Shown here piece by piece: positions 35,260 through 43,987 of a DNA stretch of 64,000 nucleotides. Origin of the DNA: Actinomadura opuntiae (GTDB taxonomy: Bacteria; Actinomycetota; Actinomycetes; Streptosporangiales; Streptosporangiaceae); the NCBI RefSeq assembly GCF_030283205.1, contig NZ_JASNWF010000037.1, positions 1-64,000 on the forward strand. The letters are read 5' to 3'. A program made the position numbers and the translations under genes. The notes beneath the pieces were generated by a model. That model did no database searches and was not told the DNA's origin. It saw only the letters and a list, made by a program, of their open reading frames with translations. The stretch's first letter is position 1. Each line of letters begins with the position of its first letter.

Positions 35260-36153
35260 GTGATCGCGTCGCGGGGTGCGTCCGGTGACATGACCCCGTT
35301 CCGGGGTCCGACCGTCCGGCAGCGCCGGCTCGCCGCCGAACTCCGGCGGCTCAGGGAACAGAAGGGACTCACCGGAGACGATGTCGCCGAGCGGCTGGCC
35401 TGGTCGACCGCCAAGGTGAGCCGGCTGGAGAACGCGCGTACCGGCGCGAAGATCGACGACATCCTCGCGCTCATCGACCTTTACGACATCGCCGAATCCC
35501 ACCGAACCGAGCTGATCGCCCTCGCACACGATGCCTCCGAGAAGGGCTGGTGGGAGGGTTACCGGGAACTCCCCGGCGGCTACTCCGCACTGATCGCACT
35601 GGAAGACGAAGCGAACAAGATCACGCAATGGGAGACCTACATCGTTCCGGGCCTCCTGCAAACCGAGGCGTACGCGCGTGCGACGATCTCCGGGCTGCAT
35701 CTTTTCGACACCGTTCCGCCGCGGGAGATCGACCGCAGGGTCGAGGTGCGGATGCGTCGCCAGGGAATCCTGCACAGAGCAGAACCTGTCGAATACACCG
35801 TCCTGCTGGACGAGTCCGTGCTGCAGCGCCTCGTCGGCGATCCCGCGGTCATGCGAGCGCAGCTCGACCATCTCCGCACGGTCGCCGAACTGCCGAACGT
35901 GACTCTGCGCATCATGCGGCTGGGCGTCGCCCATCCACTCATGGAGGCGTCTTTCCAGCTGCTGGAGTTCGACCCGGTTCACGACGTCGTCTTTCCGGAC
36001 ATCGTTCACACGGAAAGTCTCACGGTCAGCCAGTTCATCGACGAGAAGATCACGCACATGTATCGCCTCGCCTTCGAAGGAATGGCACGGGTCGCACTCG
36101 GCAGCGCCGAGTCCGTCGAATTGATCGCGCGAGCGCGGGCCGTCTGGCGTTGA
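35260..36153 (+). CDS. Scr1-family (DUF5753) helix-turn-helix regulator
   Basis: 297-residue DNA-binding protein. An N-terminal XRE HTH (TVRQRRLAAELRRLREQKGL, DVAERLAWSTAKVSRLENAR) is followed by the DUF5753 domain (WETYIVPGLLQTEAYARA, LDESVLQRLVGDPAVMRAQL, IVHTESLTVSQF). Proteins of this WhiJ-like class come in many copies per streptomycete or Actinomadura genome, nearly always followed by DUF397 genes, and are thought to work as regulator/small-protein pairs. GTG start chosen for its AAGGGGG site; the frame is open to 35188. Occupies the glmS-nnrD gap. Confidence 0.92.
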   Translation: MIASRGASGDMTPFRGPTVRQRRLAAELRRLREQKGLTGDDVAERLAWSTAKVSRLENARTGAKIDDILALIDLYDIAESHRTELIALAHDASEKGWWEGYRELPGGYSALIALEDEANKITQWETYIVPGLLQTEAYARATISGLHLFDTVPPREIDRRVEVRMRRQGILHRAEPVEYTVLLDESVLQRLVGDPAVMRAQLDHLRTVAELPNVTLRIMRLGVAHPLMEASFQLLEFDPVHDVVFPDIVHTESLTVSQFIDEKITHMYRLAFEGMARVALGSAESVELIARARAVWR

Positions 36154-36194
36154 CACCGCCCATGGCGGTGCATAAACCCAGGAAAGGCCAACGC

Positions 36195-36437
36195 GTGTCC
36201 TCGTTCGAAATGACGACCGAAACCACCGGGTCCACGGCCGGCGCGACCGGCTGGCGCAAGAGCGCGCGCTGCGCGGGCAACGGCGCCTGCGTCGAGATCG
36301 GGAGCCTGCACGGCGGCGCGGTCGCCGCTCGGGACGCCTACGACGGCGACGCCGGCCCCGTGCTGACGTTCTCCGCCGCGCAGTGGCGGGCGTTCACGGC
36401 CGCCGCGAAGGCCGGCCGGTTCGACCTGGCCGGCTGA
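36195..36437 (+). CDS. DUF397 small protein (first copy)
   Basis: 80 residues; GTG start behind GGAAAGG, 41 bases after the HTH stop, so co-transcribed with it. Conserved DUF397 pattern GWRKSARCAGNGACVEIG, then VAARDAYD and the ending FSAAQWRAFTAAAKAGRFD. The partner regulator is assumed to bind it or be bound by it; the biochemical role is unknown. Confidence 0.92.
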   Translation: MSSFEMTTETTGSTAGATGWRKSARCAGNGACVEIGSLHGGAVAARDAYDGDAGPVLTFSAAQWRAFTAAAKAGRFDLAG

Positions 36438-36615
36438 CCCGGGGTTCCGGGGAGGAAGTTCGAGGGCCCGCGTCGGCGCACGCCGGGGCGGGCCGCCTCC
36501 GTGCCGCGGCCGCCGTCAACGTTGATCATCGGCATTTCCGGCGAATCTTGTTACCTTGTTCTTGGCATCGGCAGCGCCGCCGTGAGCAGAATGCGTCTCC
36601 GATTCGGGAGCCAGG

Positions 36616-36822
36616 ATGAGTTTCCATGCCACGCCGTCCCCCCGCTGGAGGAAGAGCACCCGCTGCGGGGCGAACGGCACGTGCGTCGAAGTGGCCGGGC
36701 AGGACGACGGAATCGTCTCCGTACGCGCCGGGGCGGCCGACGATTCGCGCCTGGACTTCGCCCCGCGGGAATGGCGCCGGTTCGTCGCGGCCGTCCGGCG
36801 GGGAGACTTCGACTTGCACTGA
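36616..36822 (+). CDS. DUF397 small protein (second copy)
   Basis: 68 residues, ATG start with GGGAGCCAGG upstream. RWRKSTRCGANGTCVEVAG and FAPREWRRFVAAVRRGDFD mark it as a shorter DUF397 paralogue of the preceding gene. The 178-base gap between them, containing ATCTTGTTACCTTGTTCTTG, suggests its own promoter or an mRNA processing site. Confidence 0.9.
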   Translation: MSFHATPSPRWRKSTRCGANGTCVEVAGQDDGIVSVRAGAADDSRLDFAPREWRRFVAAVRRGDFDLH

Positions 36823-36896
36823 AACTTGCATTTACTGAGAATCTCAGAATCGAACGAGAATATCGCCGCGCGCACCCGTGCCCGGCGGGGCCGGGA

Positions 36897-36946
36897 CGGC
36901 ACGGAAAAGGGCGGAGAAGGCGTTCGCCCCCTCCGCCCCCGTGCCG
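36897..36946. terminator. Bidirectional hairpin between DUF397 and glmS
   Basis: CGGCACGG plus GGGCGGAG (separated by a bulged AAAA) pair with CTCCGCCC plus CCGTGCCG; 16 paired bases, loop about 14, ending four bases before the glmS stop. On the minus strand it immediately follows glmS. Confidence 0.8.
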
Positions 36947-36950
36947 GGCG

Positions 36951-38810
36951 CTACTCGACGGTGACCGACTTGGCGAGGTTGCGGGGCTGGTCCACGTCGT
37001 GCCCCTTGGCGGTGGCCAGCTCGCACGCGAACACCTGCAGCGGGACGGTCGTCACCAGCGGCTGCAGCAGCGTCGGGACGGCCGGGACGCTGATCAGCGT
37101 GTCCGCGTACGGCTGCACCGACGCGTCGCCCTCCTCGGCGATCACGATGGTGCGGGCGCCCCGCGCGCGGATCTCCTGGATATTGGAGACGATCTTGTCG
37201 TGCAGGACGTCGCGGGCCCGCGGCGGCACGACCACCACGACCGGCAGGCCCTGCTCGATCAGCGCGATCGGGCCGTGCTTCAGCTCGCCCGCCGCGAAGC
37301 CCTCGGCGTGCATGTACGCCAGCTCCTTGAGCTTCAGCGCGCCCTCCAGGGCCACCGGGAAGCCCACGTGCCGGCCGAGGAACAGCACGCACCGCTCGCC
37401 GGCCAGGGACCGGGCCAGCTCGCGGACCGGCTCCATCGTCTCCAGGACCTTGTCGACCTTCTCCGGCATCCGCTCCAGCAGCTGCACCATCGCGAACACC
37501 TCGTCGCCCCACTTGGTGCCGCGCACCTGCGCGATGTAGAGCGCGATCAGGTACACCGCGACGAGCTGGGTGAGGAACGCCTTGGTCGAGGCGACCGCGA
37601 TCTCCGGGCCGGCGTGCGTGTAGAGCACGCCGTCGCACTCGCGCGGCAGCGTGGAGCCGTTGACGTTGCAGATGCCGAGCAGCTTGGCCTTCTGCTCGCG
37701 GGCGTGCCGGACCGCCATCAGCGCGTCCATCGTCTCCCCGGACTGGGAGATCGCGATGACCAGCGTCGTCGGCGACAGGATCGAGTCGCGGTAGCGGAAC
37801 TCGCTGGCCAGCTCCACCTCGCAGGGCAGCCCCGCCCAGTGCTCGATCGCGTACTTGGCGATCAGCCCGGCGTGGTAGGACGTCCCGCACGCCACGATGA
37901 TGATCTTGTCGACCTCGCGCAGCTCCCGGTCGGTGATGCGCATCTCGTCCAGGTGCAGCCGGCCGTCCGCGCCGATCCGGCCGAGCAGCGTGTCGGCGAC
38001 CGCGCGCGGCTGCTCGGCGATCTCCTTGAGCATGAAGTAGTCGTAGCCGCCCTTCTCGGCGGCCGACACGTCCCAGTCGACGTGGTACTCGGTCACCTCG
38101 GCGGGCCGGCCCTCGAAGTCGGTGACCGTCACCCCGCCGGAGCGCAGCTCGACGACCTGGTCCTGGCCCAGCTCGATCGCGTCCCGGGTGTGCTCGATGA
38201 ACGCCGCGACGTCGCTGGCCAGGAAGTTCTCCCCGTCGCCGACGCCGACCACCAGCGGCGAGTTGCGGCGCGCCCCGACCACCAGGTCGTCGTCGCCGGC
38301 GTGCACCGCGACCAGCGTGAACGCGCCCTCCAGCCGGCGGCACACCCGGCGCATCGCCTCGGCCAGGCCGTCGCGGGCGTTGCCGTCCACCGCGGCGAGC
38401 TCGTCCTCCAGCAGGTGCGCGACGGCCTCGGTGTCGGTGTCGGACCGCAGCTTGTGCCCGGCGTCCTCCAGCTCGGCGCGAAGCGCCGCGAAGTTCTCGA
38501 TGATGCCGTTGTGGATCACCGCGACGGTGCCGGTGCAGTCGGTGTGCGGGTGCGCGTTGCGGTCGTTCGGCGGCCCGTGCGTCGCCCACCGCGTGTGCCC
38601 CATGCCGAGCGTCCCGGCGGGCGGCGGCTCCTCCGCCAGCGCCTCCTTCAGGTTCACGAGCTTGCCCGCGCGCTTCGCCGTCGCCAGCCGTCCGCCGGCC
38701 AGCACGGCCACCCCGGCCGAGTCGTAGCCGCGGTACTCCAGCCTCGCCAGCCCGTCGACCACGACGTCGAGCGCGGGCCGGCCGCCTACGTACCCCACGA
38801 TTCCGCACAT
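36951..38810 (-). CDS. glmS: Glutamine-fructose-6-phosphate aminotransferase (isomerising)
   Basis: Makes glucosamine 6-phosphate, first step to UDP-GlcNAc; glmM in this window does the next. 619 residues: N-terminal Ntn glutaminase with nucleophile Cys2 (MCGIVGYVGG) and ARLEYRGYDSAGVA, then two SIS sugar-isomerase domains (ACGTSYHAGLIAKYAIEHWA; GRHVGFPVALEGALKLKELA) and the C-terminal RNLAKSVTVE. The ATG at 38810 has no ribosome site; TAGAGT at 38823-38818 suggests a leaderless message. Divergent from coaA. Confidence 0.98.
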   Translation of the reverse strand: MCGIVGYVGGRPALDVVVDGLARLEYRGYDSAGVAVLAGGRLATAKRAGKLVNLKEALAEEPPPAGTLGMGHTRWATHGPPNDRNAHPHTDCTGTVAVIHNGIIENFAALRAELEDAGHKLRSDTDTEAVAHLLEDELAAVDGNARDGLAEAMRRVCRRLEGAFTLVAVHAGDDDLVVGARRNSPLVVGVGDGENFLASDVAAFIEHTRDAIELGQDQVVELRSGGVTVTDFEGRPAEVTEYHVDWDVSAAEKGGYDYFMLKEIAEQPRAVADTLLGRIGADGRLHLDEMRITDRELREVDKIIIVACGTSYHAGLIAKYAIEHWAGLPCEVELASEFRYRDSILSPTTLVIAISQSGETMDALMAVRHAREQKAKLLGICNVNGSTLPRECDGVLYTHAGPEIAVASTKAFLTQLVAVYLIALYIAQVRGTKWGDEVFAMVQLLERMPEKVDKVLETMEPVRELARSLAGERCVLFLGRHVGFPVALEGALKLKELAYMHAEGFAAGELKHGPIALIEQGLPVVVVVPPRARDVLHDKIVSNIQEIRARGARTIVIAEEGDASVQPYADTLISVPAVPTLLQPLVTTVPLQVFACELATAKGHDVDQPRNLAKSVTVE

Positions 38811-38934
38811 GGCGGCAACTCTATTCGGTGTCCCGGCCCGGACCTACCCGCAAGGGGCGTAGACGGGTGGCGCTAGGTTGGACGCCCGGTGAAAACCCGG
38901 AGACCCGCCTGAACCGGGGATTACCGTTCAGGCC
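38811..38934. promoter_or_regulatory. Divergent glmS / coaA promoter region
   Basis: 124 bases. Minus strand: TAGAGT at 38823-38818, seven bases before the glmS ATG. Plus strand: TACCGT at 38922-38927, seven bases before the coaA ATG. Both positions fit transcription starting at or next to the start codon. No CIRCE-like or other obvious operator. Confidence 0.6.
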
Positions 38935-39876
38935 ATGACGAGCGGATGGGACAGCGTGCCGACCCCTTACGTGGAACTCTCCCGGGAGGCCTGGCGGTCC
39001 CTGCGCGAGAGCACCCCGCTGCCCCTCACCCCCGGTGAGCTGGACGCGCTGCGCGGCCTGCGCGACCCGATCGACATCACCGAGGTCGAGGAGGTCTACC
39101 TGCCGCTGTCGCGGCTGCTCAACCTGTTCTTCCAGTCCGACGGGCGGCTGCGCGACACCGTCAGCGGCTTCCTCGGCGGCGAGGTCGCCCCGACCCCGTT
39201 CATCATCGGCGTCGCCGGCAGCGTCGCGGTCGGCAAGTCCACCACGTCGCGGCTGCTGCGCACGCTGCTGGCCCGCTGGCCCGAGCACCCGAGCGTGGAA
39301 CTCGTCACCACCGACAGTTTCCTGTATCCGAACGCGATCCTTAACGAGCGCGGGATCATGGAAAGGAAGGGTTTCCCCGAGTCCTACGACCGGCGGGCGC
39401 TCGTCCGGTTCGTCTCGTCGATCAAGGCGGGGGCGGCGCAGGCCGACATCCCGGTCTACTCCCACCTGGAGTACGACATCGTCCCGGACGCCAGGCAGAC
39501 CGTCCGGCGGCCCGACATCCTGATCGTCGAGGGCCTGAACGTGCTGCAGGCCCCGCCGCCCGGCACCCTCGGCGTGTCCGACTTCTTCGACTTCTCCATC
39601 TACGTGGACGCGCGGGTCGAGGACATCATGCAGTGGTACATCGACCGCCTCTTCGCGCTGCGCCGCACCGCGTTCACCGATCCGCGGTCCTACTTCCACA
39701 AGTACGCCCACGAGCTGGACGAGGACGAGACCGCCGCGTTCGCCAAGCGCGTCTGGCGGGACGTCAACGAGATCAACCTCGTCTCCAACATCCTGCCGAC
39801 CCGCGCCCGCGCCACCCTCGTCCTGCACAAGGACCGCGACCACGCCGTCCAGCGCGTCCGGCTACGCCGGATCTGA
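38935..39876 (+). CDS. coaA: Pantothenate kinase, type I
   Basis: First step of coenzyme A synthesis, phosphorylating pantothenate. 313 residues, with Walker A GSVAVGKS at 95-102 and the family sequences VTTDSFLYPNAILNERGIM, RKGFPESYD, PVYSHLEYDIVPD and PDILIVEGLNVLQ. Probably leaderless from a TACCGT box. Overlaps the end of the convergent DUF4328 gene by 15 bases. Confidence 0.97.
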   Translation: MTSGWDSVPTPYVELSREAWRSLRESTPLPLTPGELDALRGLRDPIDITEVEEVYLPLSRLLNLFFQSDGRLRDTVSGFLGGEVAPTPFIIGVAGSVAVGKSTTSRLLRTLLARWPEHPSVELVTTDSFLYPNAILNERGIMERKGFPESYDRRALVRFVSSIKAGAAQADIPVYSHLEYDIVPDARQTVRRPDILIVEGLNVLQAPPPGTLGVSDFFDFSIYVDARVEDIMQWYIDRLFALRRTAFTDPRSYFHKYAHELDEDETAAFAKRVWRDVNEINLVSNILPTRARATLVLHKDRDHAVQRVRLRRI

Positions 39877-40302
39877 GCCCACGGGCTCCGGGGCCGCCGG
39901 CGCCGTGGCGGCCTGCGCGAGCCGCACCGCCTGCGCCTCCTGGAAGCGGGTGATCCGCCAGACGACCACCGAGGCCAGCGCGGCCGCCGCGATCCCGAAG
40001 GCCCAGTCGACCACGCACAGGGTGATCTCGCGGTGGATGTGCCCGACCGTCCCGGTGAGGTCCCCGTCGCCCAGCCGTCCGACCAGGATCCAGACGACGA
40101 ACGCCGCCCACCAGGCGTTGACCGGCCAGGCCGACCTGAGCGGCGGCGCGCTGACACGCCACACCGACGCGACGACGTTGCGCGGGATCCAGAAGTTCAG
40201 CACGGGCACGAACCACCCGGCGATCACCCACGGCCGGCCCCAGCCCTCCGGCACCTCGATGACCTCCGCGGCCGTGCGCGCCTGCCACAGCCAGACGAGC
40301 AC
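39862..40302 (-). CDS. DUF4328 membrane protein, 5' end unclear
   Basis: Matches DUF4328 in VLVWLWQARTAAEVIEVPEG, WGRPWVIAGWFVPVLNFWIP, VWRVSAPP and VNAWWAAFVVWILVGRLGDG, with about four hydrophobic segments. Members normally have one or more membrane segments before the LVWLxxAR motif; here the frame runs back into the permease gene with no plausible ATG/GTG/TTG until 40524, where the sequence is Arg-rich nonsense. The GTG at 40302 is given as the first usable start but has only a weak GGGG. Possibly truncated at its 5' end. Confidence 0.6.
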   Translation of the reverse strand: MLVWLWQARTAAEVIEVPEGWGRPWVIAGWFVPVLNFWIPRNVVASVWRVSAPPLRSAWPVNAWWAAFVVWILVGRLGDGDLTGTVGHIHREITLCVVDWAFGIAAAALASVVVWRITRFQEAQAVRLAQAATAPAAPEPVGSDPA

Positions 40303-40364
40303 GGCGACCCCGGTGAGGACGAGATCACAAAACCGTGACGCCCTTCGCCGGGACGGCCCGCACG

Positions 40365-41081
40365 CTACTCGGCGCTGGCGATGGTCAGGGAGCGCAGGCG
40401 GAAGGCCGCCAGGAACGCGGCGCCCACCGTGACGATCACGAGCAGCGGGATCGCGACCCCGAGGTCGACCGACGAGGTGACCGGCGAGGCCGGGGTCAGC
40501 GCGTCGGTGACCGACAGGGCCCACTGCTGGATGGACGCCGACTTGGCGCCCGGCGCGAAGCTGCCCAGCAGCGACTCCCAGACCAGCGCGTACAGCAGCC
40601 CGATCGTCACCGCGTTGCGGCTCACCACCGCCAGGGCGACGAACACCGCGCTGTAGGCGACGCCGCCGACCAGCACCCCGACGGTGAAGGCGGGCGCGAG
40701 CTGCGCGGTCGTCCCGGTCAGCAGCAGCCCCGCCAGCAGGGTCGGGACGACCGAGAACGCCGCGACCAGCACGATCGCGACCGCCAGCTTCGTCAGCACG
40801 ATCACCTGCCGCGGGATCGGCTTGGTCAGCACGTACATGATCTGCCCGTCGTCGATCTCGGGGCCGATCACCCCGGTGCCGGCGATCAGCGCGAGCAGCG
40901 GCAGCAGCGTCGCCAGCCCGAACTTCTGCAGCACGTTCGCCGAGACGTCCAGGTCGTTCTGGCCGGTCCAGCGCAGCACCGCGGCCAGCACCACCAGCAG
41001 CACCGGCAGCGCGAGCAGCAGCAGCGCGCGCCGCCGGCCGAGCATCGCCCGGAAGGTGATCATCGCAATGGTCGCGTTCAT
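40365..41081 (-). CDS. ABC-2 type transporter permease (second pair)
   Basis: 238-residue polytopic membrane protein with about six hydrophobic spans (ALLLLALPVLLVVLAAVL, LATLLPLLALIAGTGVIG, VIVLTKLAVAIVLVAAFS and others) and the ABC-2 pattern GPEIDDGQIMYVLTKPIPRQ. Eight bases after the ATPase gene at 41089-42000, with which it forms an export pair. Substrate unknown. Confidence 0.88.
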   Translation of the reverse strand: MNATIAMITFRAMLGRRRALLLLALPVLLVVLAAVLRWTGQNDLDVSANVLQKFGLATLLPLLALIAGTGVIGPEIDDGQIMYVLTKPIPRQVIVLTKLAVAIVLVAAFSVVPTLLAGLLLTGTTAQLAPAFTVGVLVGGVAYSAVFVALAVVSRNAVTIGLLYALVWESLLGSFAPGAKSASIQQWALSVTDALTPASPVTSSVDLGVAIPLLVIVTVGAAFLAAFRLRSLTIASAE

Positions 41082-41088
41082 CGGAGCA

Positions 41089-42000
41089 TCACCGGGCCAC
41101 CAGGTAGGAGAAGACGCTTTCGAGGGACTCGTCGGCCGGGGAGACCTCCCACAGCCGCACGCCGGCGTCCCGCGAGACCTGCGGGAGCAGCCAGGTGAAG
41201 CGCTGGAAGTCGACCGCCTCGACGCGCAGGCCCTTGTCGGTCAGCTGGACGCTGCGGGCCGACCCGTCGGCGATGACGGCGGCGGCGAGGCCGCGGTCGT
41301 CGGACGAGCGGACGAGGAAGACGTGCGGCCGGTCGGTCATCAGCCGGCGGATCTTGCGGAAGTCACCGGACGCGGCGTGCCGCCCCGCCACGATCACCTC
41401 GATGTGCCCGGCGAGCCGCTCGACCTCCTCCAGGATGTGCGAGGAGAACAGGATGGTGCGGCCCTCGTTCGCCATCCGGATGATCAGGTCCATCAGCTGG
41501 AGGCGCTGGCGCGGGTCCATGCCGTTGAACGGCTCGTCCAGCAGCAGGACGGGCGGGTCGTGCACGAGCGCGGACGCCATCTTGATCCGCTGCTTCATGC
41601 CCTTGGAGTAGTTGCCGATCGTCCGGTTCGCCGCGTACGCCATCTCGACCCGGTCGATGGCCTGGCGGGTCGCGGCCTGGGGGTCGGGCAGCTTGTGCAG
41701 CTTCGCCATCGACAGCACGAACTGCTCGCCGGTGAGGAAGTCGTAGGCGCTCTCGCGTTCGGGGACGAGCCCGAGCCGCCGGTAGATGCCGGGGTTCTGC
41801 CAGATCGGCTCGCCGTCCAGGGTGATCGTCCCGGACGAGGGGGCGAGGAACCCGCCCATCATGTGGATGAGCGTCGACTTCCCGGCGCCGTTCGGGCCGA
41901 GCAGCCCGGTGACGCCCGGGCCGATCGTCATCGACACGCCGTTGACGGCGACCACGTTGCCGTACCAGCGGGAGACCTTCTCCAGCCTGATCTCGCTCAA
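41089..42000 (-). CDS. ABC transporter ATP-binding protein (pair 2)
   Basis: 303 residues: Walker A GLLGPNGAGKST, Q-loop region LVPERESAYDFL, signature NYSKGMKQRIKMASALVHDP, Walker B VLLLDEPFNGMDP, H-loop SSHILEEVE, and a C-terminal extension of ~80 residues. TTG start at 42000 whose TTGA overlaps the upstream permease stop; no better start exists in frame before SEIRLEKVSR. Part of a four-gene ABC operon read right to left. Confidence 0.9.
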   Translation of the reverse strand: MSEIRLEKVSRWYGNVVAVNGVSMTIGPGVTGLLGPNGAGKSTLIHMMGGFLAPSSGTITLDGEPIWQNPGIYRRLGLVPERESAYDFLTGEQFVLSMAKLHKLPDPQAATRQAIDRVEMAYAANRTIGNYSKGMKQRIKMASALVHDPPVLLLDEPFNGMDPRQRLQLMDLIIRMANEGRTILFSSHILEEVERLAGHIEVIVAGRHAASGDFRKIRRLMTDRPHVFLVRSSDDRGLAAAVIADGSARSVQLTDKGLRVEAVDFQRFTWLLPQVSRDAGVRLWEVSPADESLESVFSYLVAR

Positions 42001-42875
42001 GACAGCCCCGCCTTCCGGAAACGGCGGTAGACCACCGCGATCGAGCCGACGACGATGGCGGCGCACAGGGCGAGCGCGACGAAGCCGGCGAGCGTGCCGG
42101 ACGGCACGTCCACCGCCGACCGCTGCTGGCCGAGCAGCCGCACCTGGACGATGTCGACCAGGTTGAACGGAGCGAGGACGCCGATCCACCCGGCCAGGGT
42201 GAAGTTGGTCTGGTGCTCGGCGATGCCCTGGATGATCAGCGTGAACGTGCTGGTGATCATGTAGACGGCGATGACCGCGGCGACGCCGAGCCCGCGGCGC
42301 GGGGTGAACGCGGCGACGAGCATCCCGATCGCGGCGAGCACGAGCGCGAACAGCACGCAGCCGGCGAGCCCCGCCAGGTAGTGCAGGAACTGGTGCCAGG
42401 AGCCGGGCACCTTGGTCACCAGCCCGCCGACGTACAGCACGGTGACGGGCACCGCCATCAGCGCGAACAGCGCGGTCGCCAGCGCGCCCAGCTTGGCCAG
42501 CACGAAGTCGAGATGGCCGACCGGGCGGGAGAAGTACAGCGGGACGACGTGGAAGCGGATCTCCCGGGACGCCAGCACCGGCGCCTGCGTGGCCAGGAAG
42601 ATCGCGATGATGACCTGGAGCGTCACCGCGTAGGAGGAGTAGCGGATCAGCGCCTCGGGCCGCTTGGCGACCGCGACGACCGCGACCGACCCGGCGGCCG
42701 GCAGCAGCATGATCGCGGCGAGCAGGAACGGCATCACCTTGGCGCGGGCGGGCCGTCCGAGCCCGAACGCGGCGCGCAGGTTGTGCACGTACAGCGACCG
42801 CATCACGTAGGCGCGGCCGTTGCGGCGCCCCTCGTAGTGGCGGTAGCCGATGTCGTGGATGGTGCTGGTGCTCAT
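41997..42875 (-). CDS. ABC-2 type transporter permease (first pair)
   Basis: 292 residues, about six spans (FLLAAIMLLPAAGSVAVVAV, VTLQVIIAIFLATQAPVLAS, LAGCVLFALVLAAIGMLVAA and others) and the ABC-2-like motif REIRFHVVPLYFSRPVGHLD. ATG at 42875 overlaps the upstream ATPase stop (ATGA); its TGA overlaps the TTG of the next ATPase. Confidence 0.88.
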   Translation of the reverse strand: MSTSTIHDIGYRHYEGRRNGRAYVMRSLYVHNLRAAFGLGRPARAKVMPFLLAAIMLLPAAGSVAVVAVAKRPEALIRYSSYAVTLQVIIAIFLATQAPVLASREIRFHVVPLYFSRPVGHLDFVLAKLGALATALFALMAVPVTVLYVGGLVTKVPGSWHQFLHYLAGLAGCVLFALVLAAIGMLVAAFTPRRGLGVAAVIAVYMITSTFTLIIQGIAEHQTNFTLAGWIGVLAPFNLVDIVQVRLLGQQRSAVDVPSGTLAGFVALALCAAIVVGSIAVVYRRFRKAGLS

Positions 42876-43924
42876 CGCGGGCCTCCCTGCGGCGTACCGG
42901 GCGGCATCGGGACGGGCGGGGCACCCGGCGGCGCCGGCGGCGGCACCCCCGCTCCCGGCGGACCGGCCGCTCCCGGCGACCCCACCGGACCGGCCGCTCC
43001 GGGCGGCCCCGGCGGGACGGTCTCGGCGGGCGGGGTCTGGAAGACCTCCTCGATGTGGTGGCGGCGCTGCTCCATCCGGATCAGCCGCAGCCCGAGGTCG
43101 GCGACGCCGTCGCGGACGAGGTCGTAGGTCGCCTCCCCGGCGATGTCGACGACCAGGAACCGGCCCTCCGGGTGCACGGACACGCCCTGGTCGTACAGGT
43201 GCTGGCCGAGCCGGTCGCGGCCGTCGTCCACCTCGACGGTCAGCACCCCGCTCGCGGCGGTGTAGGCCTCGACGGCCTGGGAGCGCAGCAGCTTCCCGCC
43301 GTCGATGATGACCACGTGGTCGCAGACCCGTTCCAGCTCACCGAGCAGGTGCGAGGTGACCAGCACGCTGATGCCGAACTCGGCGCCGATGCGCCGGATC
43401 AGGTCGAGCATCTCGTCGCGCCCGGCCGGGTCGAGGCCGTTGGTCGGCTCGTCCAGGAAGACCAGCTTCGGATCGTGCACGAGGGCCTGCGCCAGCTTCA
43501 CCCGCTGCCGCATGCCGGTCGAGTAGCCGCCGATGGGCCGGTAGCGCTCCTCGTACAGCCCGACGTGGCGCAGGGTGTCGGCGGCGCGCTCGCGCGCGGC
43601 GGTCGGCGGCAGCCCGCACATCCGCGCCATGTGCACGACGAACTCCGTCGCGGACACGTCCGGCGGCAGGCACTCGTACTCGGGCATGAACCCGACGCTC
43701 TCCCGGATCCGGACGCCCTCGCGGGCGATGTCCATGCCGAGCACCGTCGCGGTGCCGGCGGAGGGGGGCTGCAGGCCGAGCAGGATCTTGATCAGCGTGG
43801 ACTTGCCGGCGCCGTTGGCGCCGACCAGCCCGACGACGCCGGGCTCGACGGCCACCGACAGGTCGTCCAGGGCGGTCACCCGGGGGAACCTCATCGTCAG
43901 GCCCTGGGTGGCGATAATCGGCAT
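42872..43924 (-). CDS. ABC transporter ATP-binding protein (pair 1)
   Basis: 350 residues: Walker A GLVGANGAGKST, signature GYSTGMRQRVKLAQALVHDP, Walker B LVFLDEPTNGLDP, H-loop SHLLGELE. After residue ~295 comes a Pro/Gly/Ala tail (PPGPPGAAGPVGSPGAAG), unusual for an ATPase. Start chosen at ATG 43924 (MPIIATQGLTM); TAGGTT lies seven bases before it, so the operon is probably leaderless. First gene of ATPase-permease-ATPase-permease. Confidence 0.9.
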   Translation of the reverse strand: MPIIATQGLTMRFPRVTALDDLSVAVEPGVVGLVGANGAGKSTLIKILLGLQPPSAGTATVLGMDIAREGVRIRESVGFMPEYECLPPDVSATEFVVHMARMCGLPPTAARERAADTLRHVGLYEERYRPIGGYSTGMRQRVKLAQALVHDPKLVFLDEPTNGLDPAGRDEMLDLIRRIGAEFGISVLVTSHLLGELERVCDHVVIIDGGKLLRSQAVEAYTAASGVLTVEVDDGRDRLGQHLYDQGVSVHPEGRFLVVDIAGEATYDLVRDGVADLGLRLIRMEQRRHHIEEVFQTPPAETVPPGPPGAAGPVGSPGAAGPPGAGVPPPAPPGAPPVPMPPGTPQGGPR

Positions 43925-43987
43925 GTCCCCGAACCTAGCGGCTGGGCGGGGCCGCGACGTCACCCTTAGGTGGTAGGCGGCTGCGCC

